A stretch of DNA of 64,000 bases from CAKZQX01 sp034435975. Its GTDB lineage: Bacteria; Chloroflexota; Chloroflexia; Chloroflexales; Chloroflexaceae. The DNA lies in contig DAOTWD010000145.1 of assembly GCA_034435975.1 (NCBI GenBank), forward strand, positions 248,001 through 312,000, in the 5' to 3' direction. Below the pieces are notes generated by a model, which was not told where the DNA came from, searched no databases, and worked only from the letters and a program-made list of their open reading frames with translations. Position numbers and translations under genes: made by a program. This document shows, piece by piece, positions 33,401 through 41,170 of this stretch; position 1 is the first letter of the stretch; each line of letters starts with the position of its first letter.

Positions 33401-35428
33401 TCAGGCCTTGAGCGCGTAAATAGAATGATCCAGCGAGCCGACATAGACCATACCATTGGCAACTGCTGGTGAAGAGACCACAGCTGCCTCCGTCTGATAT
33501 TTCCAGATCAGTGCGCCCGTGCTAACATCAAGACAGTAAACACATCCATCTACGGCACCAAAATAGAGTCGCCCGTTTTCATGACAGGGAGAGGAAGTGA
33601 TCTGGCTGCCTGTCTCAAATTTCCAGGCCATACGCCCATGTTTCTTCTCCAGCGCATACATGTTGCCATCGGCGCTACCGACAAATACCCGGGTGCCAAC
33701 AACACAGGGCCGGGCGTTCACATAATGACCGGTGCGATAGCGCCACACTGGCCACCCGCCCTCACTATCTAGGGCATACAGATGGTTATCCATTGAACCA
33801 ACCAGTACCATCCCCTCACTAAACACCGGGGAAGATATGACCGGTTGCTGCGTGCGTTGTTTCCACTTGATATTGCCATTGCGAACATCGAGGCAGTAGA
33901 CGTACCCATCATTGCCGCCAATATAGATTGCATCTTCGTGAATATAGGCCGAAGAGCGAATCGGCATCCAGGTACGGTATTTCCAGATGATCGTACCACG
34001 CATACCGTCCAGCGCATACACATGTTGATCATCCGAACCAATCACCACGATGCGATCATACATCCGTGGTGATGAGCGAACCGGCCGCGTCGTACGAAAC
34101 GTCCAGACCAGGTTGCCTCGCCGCTTGTCCAGGGAATACACAGCACCATCTTCAGATCCGAATATAACATTACTTTCCCAGATAGTAGGCGAGGAACTGA
34201 TGCCCCCCTCGGTGGCATACTTCCAACGGAACTCACCGCGGGTGCTGTCGAGTGCATACAGATTGGTGTCATAACAGCCCACAAACAGCATGCCACTGTT
34301 AATACAGGGCGAGGAGCGTACTTCATCTTCACAGGCAAACCGCCAGAGCAGTTCCGTCGTTGCGACCGGGCTGCTCAAGGACACAGCAGCACTGGATCGC
34401 GTCGCGGGTAGCGGATCTGCGCCCTCGCCAATCACGTTCTGGAGCGCCTGCCGCATTTCGTCAGCCGACGACCAGCGTGCCGTCAGTTCATACTCCAACG
34501 CACGCATCACCACGGCCTCCATTTCGGGTGAGATCGCCGGATTAACCTGGCGTAGGGGGCGCTCATGAAACGTGAAGGGTGTCTCGAGGCGCGGATCATT
34601 GCCGGAGAGCAGGTGGTGCAGCGTGGCACCAAGGGCATACAGGTCGCTCTGAGGTTCAACCACTCCGCGATACTGCTCGGGCGGCGAATAGCCTTCGGTG
34701 CCAATCATCGTACCTTTGCGATCCGTACGGCTAAGATTGCGCGCAATCCCGAAGTCAATCAGAATAACCCGATTGTCAGCTGAGATCATGATGTTGGATG
34801 GCTTCATGTCTCGGAAAATAATCGCATGGGGCTGATGATGATGCAAATAGTGGAGCACATCACAGATCTGGATAGCCCACCGGCACACCTGCGTTTCATC
34901 CAGCGGCTTTCCGGCTTCTTCTAGAATTGTTTCGAGGTCTTTGCCAACGACGAGCTCCATCACCAGATAGACACGTCCGTTCTCCTCAAAGAAATCAAAG
35001 ACACGGGGAATAGCCGGATGCTGCAAGGTTGCCAGCAGACCGGCTTCACGCTCGAAGTTCTTGAGATTGAGCATCCGTGTCTGCGAGTCGGGGGCGCTCT
35101 GGTACATCTCCTTGATAGCGCACGCACGCATCACATCTTTAAAGCGCATATCCTGGCCGAGATAGACCATACTCATCCCACCAACACCGAGTGGCCCTTT
35201 GATGCGATACCGCCCCTGCAGCATGGTGTCAGTGGGTAACACCTGCATATGCCCAATCCCGCGTTTCGTGCCAGGGGCTGCCGTGCCCAGGTTCCCCTGC
35301 TTTATCCCTGGAGGTGCCGGTTCGCCGCTATCGGCACGCTGCACATCTGCCGGATCGGGCGTGTTATCCGCGGTGGATGAAGGCATATGCGGATCCTTGC
35401 TCTTGCCAGGCTTTTTAATCAACGCCAT
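33401..35428 (-). CDS. Ser/Thr protein kinase with C-terminal PQQ-type beta-propeller
   Basis: 675 residues from the ATG at 35428 (GAGGG upstream). A ~75-residue polar N-terminus is followed by a Hanks kinase: LGVGGMSMVYLG, AIKEMYQS (ATP-binding Lys), FRDMKPSNIM (catalytic Asp; Phe replaces His of HRD), LIDFGIAR, GTEGYSPPEQYRG. From ~345 on, eight repeats of about 40 residues match PQQ-like propeller blades, each with xVRSSPxxxxGxxxxGxxDxxxYALDxxxGxxxWKY. There is no transmembrane helix, so kinase and propeller seem to be in the cytoplasm, unlike PknD-type receptors. It heads the operon with PP2C, vWA and FHA genes. Confidence 0.92.
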   Translation of the reverse strand: MALIKKPGKSKDPHMPSSTADNTPDPADVQRADSGEPAPPGIKQGNLGTAAPGTKRGIGHMQVLPTDTMLQGRYRIKGPLGVGGMSMVYLGQDMRFKDVMRACAIKEMYQSAPDSQTRMLNLKNFEREAGLLATLQHPAIPRVFDFFEENGRVYLVMELVVGKDLETILEEAGKPLDETQVCRWAIQICDVLHYLHHHQPHAIIFRDMKPSNIMISADNRVILIDFGIARNLSRTDRKGTMIGTEGYSPPEQYRGVVEPQSDLYALGATLHHLLSGNDPRLETPFTFHERPLRQVNPAISPEMEAVVMRALEYELTARWSSADEMRQALQNVIGEGADPLPATRSSAAVSLSSPVATTELLWRFACEDEVRSSPCINSGMLFVGCYDTNLYALDSTRGEFRWKYATEGGISSSPTIWESNVIFGSEDGAVYSLDKRRGNLVWTFRTTRPVRSSPRMYDRIVVIGSDDQHVYALDGMRGTIIWKYRTWMPIRSSAYIHEDAIYIGGNDGYVYCLDVRNGNIKWKQRTQQPVISSPVFSEGMVLVGSMDNHLYALDSEGGWPVWRYRTGHYVNARPCVVGTRVFVGSADGNMYALEKKHGRMAWKFETGSQITSSPCHENGRLYFGAVDGCVYCLDVSTGALIWKYQTEAAVVSSPAVANGMVYVGSLDHSIYALKA

Positions 35429-35545
35429 GCTTTCCCTCATTCTCTCAACGTACGGCAACGCTGCGTGCTCTCTGTGTCATCCTCGACGTAGCACCATGTT
35501 CGTCTGGCGAATGTCCGCGGTGAGCGACTGCCCATGCTATGCTTT

Positions 35546-35574
35546 ATTATATGGATAATATCAGAGCAAGGCAA
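35546..35574 (-). promoter_or_regulatory. Promoter of the kinase operon
   Basis: On the minus strand TTGCCT (35574-35569), 17 bases, TATAAT (35551-35546): a strong sigma70-like promoter about 118 bp upstream of the kinase start. The rest of the spacer to 35751 shows no gene. Confidence 0.6.
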
Positions 35575-35751
35575 CCTGGATTGGGTCTTTTCTGGATCTT
35601 CTTTGCCCTTCAGTCAGATATTCATCACCATACCCGGTAAACCCGACCTCGGTACAACCAACCCGACGCCGGATCGCACCACGACATGGATGGCACGCAG
35701 ATACCGTTTCCGTCTGGTTGGGATCACTGTCCTCCCGGTCAGTAAGCCGGA

Positions 35752-37248
35752 TCATAACGCAGCCATTGCGTGGTCATGGGCACCGGAAAGAGCAGTGCCA
35801 ACCAGGACGATCATACCGGTACGGGGTGGCAGGCCAAAACTGCCATGTTCATGTCGAGCCACCGCGGTGCCCTCCCCATAGACTATCTGCAAATCTAATG
35901 CGGTGCCAGAAGCTGGTGCCACCGACCCGAGCGGCACCACAATACTACGGAACGACTGAGCACTGTTGACCAGAATGATCAGCACCTGCTCATCTTGCCG
36001 CCGGGCAAACACATACACACCATCAGTCGCATACAGCCGATGAAAGCTGCCGGTGCGCAGGGCCGGGTAGGTGTGCCGGAGCGCGATCAAGCGGGTATGA
36101 TAGGCATGCGTCTCGTGATTCCAGGTATCGGGCCGATCCCAGGGAAAGGTACGACGGCAATCGGGATCCTGGGCACCGGGCAGACCGATTTCGTCGCCAT
36201 AATAAATCGCGGGGGCACCCGGGAAGGCCAGCAACAACAATGTCGCCAGTTGTACACTGGCCGCATCGCCGTTGGCAATACTGATCAGGCGGGCGGTATC
36301 GTGACTGTCGAGCAGATTGAACTGGGTCAACTGGATTTCCCACGGATAGAGCTGCAACAGCCAGTCTATGGTATCAGCATATTCCTCGGCACTCAAGGCC
36401 GGTCGCGGCGCATAGCTGCGACCGGCGACCAGATCGGGCACGACTCGCTCGCCAGCGGTGAAGGCGATCGTCGCGGCGGCAAAGAGGTAGTTCATCACGC
36501 CATCAAACTGATCGCCCTGCAGCCAAGGACGCGCATCACCCCAGATCTCGCCGACGATGTATGCCTCAGGATTGATGGACTTGACCCGCCAGCGAAACTC
36601 CTGCCAGAAACCTGGGCTCGTAATCTCAAAGGGAACATCAAGCCGCCAGCCATCAATTCCTACGCGCAACCAGTGTTCGGCCACGCGCATCAGATATTCG
36701 CGCACCTGATGGTGGTCGGTGTTCAAGCAGGGGAGGGCCCGATTACCCGCCCAGGCGAGATAATGGGCCGGTTTGCTGCCATCATAGGGGCTTAACGGCC
36801 AACCCTCAATGATAAACCAGTCTAACCAGGGCGAATAGGGACCATTCTCAAGAATGTCGTTGAAATAAAAAAAACCACGACTGGTGTGGTTAAAAACCCC
36901 ATCGAGAACGATCTTGATATTGCGGCGGTGAGCAGCATCAAGCAAGGCATACAGGGCGCGATTACCACCCAACAGCGGGTCAACTTGATAGTAGTCATGG
37001 GTGTGATAGCGATGATTCGCAGCGGATTGAAAGATCGGAGTAAAATAGATCGCGGTAATACCCAGATGTTCCAGATAATCAAGACGCTCGATTACCCCGA
37101 AGAGATCACCACCCTTATAGCCCATGAGTGTGGGCGGCGTATCCCAGGGTTCCAAATTGCCCGGCTTCTCAATTTGCGCGCTGCGCGCAAACCGATCTGG
37201 AAAAATCTGATAAAACACGGCGTGTTTTACCCATTCAGGTGTATGCAT
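35752..37248 (-). CDS. GH13 alpha-amylase family enzyme (cyclomaltodextrinase/neopullulanase-like)
   Basis: 498 residues from the ATG at 37248 (GAGGA 9 bases upstream). The four GH13 regions are visible: I, DGVFNHT; II, GWRLDVPFEI with the nucleophile Asp; III, AYIVGEIWGDA with the acid/base Glu; IV, LLDSHDTARL with the third Asp. The N-terminus enters the barrel directly (VFYQIFPDRFARS), without the N-domain of typical neopullulanases, and there is no signal peptide, so it acts in the cytoplasm on maltodextrins or cyclodextrins. Single gene; a terminator-like hairpin upstream separates it from pnp. Confidence 0.9.
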   Translation of the reverse strand: MHTPEWVKHAVFYQIFPDRFARSAQIEKPGNLEPWDTPPTLMGYKGGDLFGVIERLDYLEHLGITAIYFTPIFQSAANHRYHTHDYYQVDPLLGGNRALYALLDAAHRRNIKIVLDGVFNHTSRGFFYFNDILENGPYSPWLDWFIIEGWPLSPYDGSKPAHYLAWAGNRALPCLNTDHHQVREYLMRVAEHWLRVGIDGWRLDVPFEITSPGFWQEFRWRVKSINPEAYIVGEIWGDARPWLQGDQFDGVMNYLFAAATIAFTAGERVVPDLVAGRSYAPRPALSAEEYADTIDWLLQLYPWEIQLTQFNLLDSHDTARLISIANGDAASVQLATLLLLAFPGAPAIYYGDEIGLPGAQDPDCRRTFPWDRPDTWNHETHAYHTRLIALRHTYPALRTGSFHRLYATDGVYVFARRQDEQVLIILVNSAQSFRSIVVPLGSVAPASGTALDLQIVYGEGTAVARHEHGSFGLPPRTGMIVLVGTALSGAHDHAMAAL

Positions 37249-37318
37249 AGCAATCATTCCTCATTTCTCTGCATGCGCTCAATCATCGACACGAGCGGTG
37301 AGCAGAATGGAGCATACC

Positions 37319-37347
37319 AAAAAGGGGCACTGGTGGGTCAGTGCCCC
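37319..37347 (-). terminator. Rho-independent terminator of the rpsO-pnp operon
   Basis: On the minus strand GGGGCACTG and CAGTGCCCC form a 9-bp stem with a short loop, followed directly by five T. It lies ~170 bp after the pnp stop, upstream of the amylase gene. Confidence 0.75.
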
Positions 37348-37427
37348 CTGAACAACCCTCTGGTTTTTATGGATGCCAGCAATGATTTCCTGGTATGCTG
37401 GCCGGGAAGGGCACGACCAGGCACTTC

Positions 37428-37513
37428 GAGCCTACCCGAATAACTGAACCCGGATACAATCATGGCTTCGCAAAGCCATAATACGATAAGCTGCCGGTTA
37501 TTCGGATAGGCTC
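37428..37513. repeat. 86-bp imperfect inverted repeat just after pnp
   Basis: GAGCCTACCCGAATAAC at the left end pairs with GTTATTCGGATAGGCTC at the right end with one mismatch; a smaller stem GGCTT-CGCA-AAGCC lies in the middle. It abuts the pnp stop codon. It could be an mRNA 3'-end structure or a small mobile repeat. Confidence 0.55.
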
Positions 37514-39757
37514 TTAGTCTGAGCGGCGGCGTGGACGTGGACGATCCCGATCACTGCGCACATCGGGGCGATCCCCGCGCGTACCGCCGCGATCACCGCC
37601 CCCACTCCGGGGAGCCGCTCCGGCTGCTTTGCGCTCATCGGCCGTTTCACCAGTTAAGACGGCACGCCGACTCAGGCTAATCTTGTTGTTGACCGGATCA
37701 ACATCAATGACCATCACATTGATTTCATCACCGATTTGCACCACCTCTTCCACCGTTGCCACCCGCTCGTCAGAGAGTTCGCTGACGTGAACCATGCCAT
37801 CCTTGCCGGGCAAGATATTCACAAACGCACCATAGGGCATAATACGCACCACTTTGCCCAGAAACACATCACCCACTTTCGCCTCGCGTGTCAAGCCCTC
37901 GACCATCATAATTGCTTTCTGAGCTGCATTACTGTCAGCAGTGGCAATAAAGACGCGGCCATCGTCCTCGACATCAACGGTAGCCCCGGTTTGCTCAATA
38001 ATGCCACGGATAGTCTTACCGCCTGGCCCGATCAACGCCCCGATCTTCTCAACCGGTATTTGCAGCGTTACAATACGTGGAGCATAGGGCGACAGTTCTG
38101 GGCGCGGGGCACTGAGGACTGCGTTCATCTTGTCCAGAATAAACAGCCGGCCCTCATAGGCCTGGGCAAACGCCTCGCGCATAATGTCGTAGGTAATACC
38201 CGTGGTTTTAATGTCCATCTGGAGCGCCGTGACGCCAGCACTGGTACCAGCGACTTTGAAGTCCATATCTCCCAGGGCATCCTCCAGCCCCTGAATATCG
38301 GTCAACACGCGCCACTCTCCATTCGGCCCTGTCACCAGGCCCATAGCGACCCCGGCCACCGGGCGCTTGATCGGTACCCCGGCGTCCATCAGGCTTAAAC
38401 TGCTCCCGCAGACGCTGGCCATAGAACTGCTGCCATTCGAACTAAGAACCTCACTCACCAGTCGCATCGTATAGGGAAACTCGTTCTCTTCGGGCAGCAC
38501 CGCATACAGTGCCCGTTCGGCCAACACACCATGCCCAATATCGCGGCGACGCGGCCCGGCGAGGCGCTTCACCTCACCGGTGCTAAATGGCGGAAAGTTA
38601 TAATGATGAATATAGCGTTTGGTGGTTTCGACGCCCAGATCGTCCAGACGCTGTTCTTCACTCGGTGCCCCCAGCGTGGTAATCGTCAGCACCTGCGTCT
38701 GTCCTCGTGTAAACAGGCCCGTGCCATGAACACGAGGCAAAATACCTACCTGGACATCAATGGGGCGTACATCTTTCAGCCCTCGTCCATCAACACGGAT
38801 GCCCCGTTCGAGAATAGCCGAGCGCACGGCTTCTTTGAAGACCTGCTCAAAGGCCCGCTCCACATCGGAGCGACGTGCTGCAACCTCCTCCTCCGGTTCA
38901 TCGGCGGTAAAGTGGGCCAGGACATCAGCCTTTAACGCCTGGGTTGCCTCCTCACGGGCCATTTTGTCCGGATGATTCATCGCCTCGGTTAAACGCGTGC
39001 CCATATACTCAGCAACGGCCTCTTCCAGCGAGGTATCCACCTCTGGTGGGACAAATTCTTGTTTCGGACGACCACACAACGCGACCAGTTGCTCTTGCAG
39101 GTCAACAATATCTTTACAGACGGTATGGCCCTGAATGATCGCCTCAAGCATCTCGGCCTCGCTCAATTCATAGGCACTGGCTTCGACCATGAGGACAGCA
39201 TCGCGTGTGCCGGCCACCGCCAGATCCAGCCGGCTGTGTTCCATATCGGCCATCGCCGGATTGATCACCAATTCACCGTTGATCTGGCCGACCTGCACTG
39301 CCCCGACCGGGCCAGCGAAGGGCACGCCACTGATCGCCAGTGCCGCCGACGCACCGATGGTTGCCAGTGGACTGGGATCATTGACCATATCAATCGCAAA
39401 GGTCGTGACGATCACTTGCACCTCGTGGCAAAACCCTTTGGGAAAGAGCGGACGGAGCGGGCGATCGGTCAGGCGTGAGATCAGCGTGGCTGTCGTTGTT
39501 GGTTTCCCCTCGCGCTTAAAGAAGTTCCCAGGAATTTTGCCAGCGGCATACATTTTTTCTTCATAGTCGACGGTCAACGGAAAAAAATCAATACTTTCCC
39601 GTGTTTCCCTGGCGATCACCACCGTCGCGAGCAGGACGGTATCGCCATAGCGCACCAGCACCGCCCCATCCGCTTGTTCGGCCAGACGACCGGTTTCGAG
39701 CGTCAGGGTACGACCGGCAATCTCAGCACTAACGGTATAGACTTTGCGTTCGGACAT
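37514..39757 (-). CDS. pnp: Polyribonucleotide nucleotidyltransferase
   Basis: 747 residues, normal for PNPase; the ATG at 39757 has GGAGG five bases upstream. Two RNase PH-like cores are seen (first: EIAGRTLTLETGRLAEQADGA...; second: RVDGRGLKDVRPIDV, FTRGQTQ, GVAMGL, GDMDFKVAGT with the catalytic Asp residues), then a KH domain (IGALIGPGGKTIRGI) and an S1 domain (GDVFLGKVVRIMPYGAFV). A ~35-residue Arg/Gly/Asp-rich tail follows. It degrades RNA 3' to 5' phosphorolytically in the degradosome-like machinery. It follows rpsO with a ~230-bp gap containing a long hairpin, the common rpsO-pnp order. Confidence 0.97.
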   Translation of the reverse strand: MSERKVYTVSAEIAGRTLTLETGRLAEQADGAVLVRYGDTVLLATVVIARETRESIDFFPLTVDYEEKMYAAGKIPGNFFKREGKPTTTATLISRLTDRPLRPLFPKGFCHEVQVIVTTFAIDMVNDPSPLATIGASAALAISGVPFAGPVGAVQVGQINGELVINPAMADMEHSRLDLAVAGTRDAVLMVEASAYELSEAEMLEAIIQGHTVCKDIVDLQEQLVALCGRPKQEFVPPEVDTSLEEAVAEYMGTRLTEAMNHPDKMAREEATQALKADVLAHFTADEPEEEVAARRSDVERAFEQVFKEAVRSAILERGIRVDGRGLKDVRPIDVQVGILPRVHGTGLFTRGQTQVLTITTLGAPSEEQRLDDLGVETTKRYIHHYNFPPFSTGEVKRLAGPRRRDIGHGVLAERALYAVLPEENEFPYTMRLVSEVLSSNGSSSMASVCGSSLSLMDAGVPIKRPVAGVAMGLVTGPNGEWRVLTDIQGLEDALGDMDFKVAGTSAGVTALQMDIKTTGITYDIMREAFAQAYEGRLFILDKMNAVLSAPRPELSPYAPRIVTLQIPVEKIGALIGPGGKTIRGIIEQTGATVDVEDDGRVFIATADSNAAQKAIMMVEGLTREAKVGDVFLGKVVRIMPYGAFVNILPGKDGMVHVSELSDERVATVEEVVQIGDEINVMVIDVDPVNNKISLSRRAVLTGETADERKAAGAAPRSGGGDRGGTRGDRPDVRSDRDRPRPRRRSD

Positions 39758-39915
39758 GCAAACCTCCACGTATTTTGTTAGATCCTGCTCTGGTCAGGGA
39801 GATGTTCGGCACTGGAGGCTAGCAACGACAGCAGGGTGTGATCAGCGCCCACACGGATCATTGCCACCCGCCAATCCCGAATCATCGTTGCCTGACATAT
39901 CATACAAACGAAACA

Positions 39916-39960
39916 GCAACAAAGCACCAGGGAGAACCGGCTCCGCTGGTGCCTTGTTGC
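39916..39960 (-). terminator. Long hairpin between rpsO and pnp
   Basis: GCAACAAGGCACCAGC pairs with CTGGTGCTTTGTTGC on the minus strand (about 18 bp, two mismatches, loop about 8). The 3' flank TGTTTCGTTTG is T-rich. It is probably an attenuator/terminator or the RNase-cleaved pnp leader known from other bacteria, where PNPase autoregulates. Confidence 0.6.
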
Positions 39961-39987
39961 ATACCATACCCAAGCATCACACGACAC

Positions 39988-40257
39988 TTAACGACGTAGG
40001 CCAAGACGCTCAATTAACGTACGATAGCGCTCTTTATCCTTCTGGCTGAGATACGCCAGCAGCCGCCGCCGACGGCCAACCAGTTTTAACAAACCGCGGC
40101 GCGAATGATGATCGTGAATATGGGTCTTGAGATGTTCGATCAGCTGTTGAATACGTTCCGTCAACAAAGCCACCTGAACTTCAGGCGAGCCAGTATCCAT
40201 CTCGTGAACCTTATAATCAGAGATGATGGTTGTCTTTTCTTCGTTATTTAACGCCAC
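39988..40257 (-). CDS. rpsO: 30S ribosomal protein S15
   Basis: 89 residues, exactly family length. HDTGSPEVQVALLTERI, LTEHLKTH-like helix (LIEHLKTHIHDHHSRRGL) and the C-terminal GRRRRLLAYLSQKD are universal S15 motifs contacting 16S rRNA helices. First gene of the leftward rpsO-pnp operon, with a promoter at 40474-40503 upstream. The start is the ATG with GAGGAGTTTC before it. Confidence 0.98.
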   Translation of the reverse strand: MALNNEEKTTIISDYKVHEMDTGSPEVQVALLTERIQQLIEHLKTHIHDHHSRRGLLKLVGRRRRLLAYLSQKDKERYRTLIERLGLRR

Positions 40258-40318
40258 AGAGAAACTCCTCGATAATCGCGCTCAGGCTGGCGATGCCCGG
40301 CGTTCTGTTAGGAACATA

Positions 40319-40402
40319 CGTTACGCGGTGGTATAGTCAGTTCGTCTTTACGCCAGCAACAGAGCGGTTCTTCTGGTTCAGTTCACCCCAAATTTTGCCA
40401 GG
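40319..40402. repeat. Dispersed repeat shared with 48661-48768
   Basis: CGTTACGCGGTGGTATAGTC plus AGTT (40319-40342) matches 48661-48684 in 23 of 24 bases. Further on, CTTCTGGTT and ATTTTGCCAG also recur in the same order in both places, with small insertions. This copy is in the rpsO leader, so it may be transcribed. Confidence 0.5.
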
Positions 40403-40473
40403 GGCGAATCTGGCGAGAACTACAGCGTTTCTTCTACCCCATTGCGTAAGTGTTGTTATTGAATATAACGGCT

Positions 40474-40503
40474 ATTATAGCACATCTGCACAGCGTATGT
40501 GAA
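40474..40503 (-). promoter_or_regulatory. rpsO-pnp promoter
   Basis: Minus strand: TTCACA (40503-40498), 18 bases, TATAAT (40479-40474). The -10 context TGTGCTATAAT is identical to that of the dnaE-side promoter at 40870-40880. It gives a ~215-base leader to rpsO. Confidence 0.6.
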
Positions 40504-40800
40504 ACGCGGTACCCCAAACTATTCTGATCGATGAGGATGACATTGCGCTCATTCCGATGTGTGGGCCAACCTGGACGCACATCGGCTGTGATACCGATGC
40601 GTAGAGGGTATCAACACTCTCCCTACTGCGGTTTTTTGCCATCCAGTAGCAATGGCGGCCCTACGGCCAGGGGCCGCCCGTATCATCCCTCGCCCTGCCA
40701 CGGTTTTGTATTCATGCAGTAGTGGGGCAGTGATAGACAGCACACAGTTCCTGGCCAGGGAGTGAACCGGTACAGGGACAACAGGTTGCAGGCAGCACCA

Positions 40801-40880
40801 TTATCCACACGTTATCCACAAAATCTCTTACAGATTGCACCATTTCTACAGACCTTATCCACGAATACCTGTGCTATAAT
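40801..40880 (+). promoter_or_regulatory. Three DnaA boxes overlapping the dnaE-side promoter
   Basis: TTATCCACA at 40801-40809 and 40812-40820, and TTATCCACG at 40855-40863, all in one orientation, are perfect or one-off matches to the DnaA box TTATNCACA. A -10 box TATAAT at 40875-40880 (in TGTGCTATAAT) lies 11 bases after the third box, which thus covers the -35 region. The site lies in the 913-bp divergent spacer between rpsO and dnaE. It may be DnaA-dependent control of dnaE, or part of a replication origin. No gene is supported between 40504 and 41170; the 40881-41170 leader shows nothing else recognisable. Confidence 0.65.
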
Positions 40881-41170
40881 TGAGGCAATCGGCGCGAAGC
40901 ACGTTCTCCTATCGCATAGGCGGATTAAAATAAGGCTTTCTCATGCGGTTTTCAACACACTGGTTTGTACAATGGTATCGCATACATGCTGCAAATGTTC
41001 ACCCAATGGTGCTCATCGCGAGCAATGTGTAAAGCGTTTTTCTGGTCAATACCCCTCTGATAGTCGCTATTCCCCACGGATCGCGCACGGATCGATCGCA
41101 AAATGGCAGACGATAGGGGCAACGATGTGCGGTGGTCTGGGGATGTAAATATGAAAATAGACGATTGCGC

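Noticed and set aside
38531..39566. Several open frames opposite pnp
   Set aside because: Shadow frames of a highly conserved gene; no independent signals.
40258..41170. Chromosomal replication origin
   Set aside because: Three DnaA boxes fit, but there is no dnaA or dnaN and no visible AT-rich unwinding element; listed as a regulatory site.
41132..41170. Upstream start for dnaE
   Set aside because: The PHP domain begins directly at the ATG at 41171, so 13 extra residues are unlikely.
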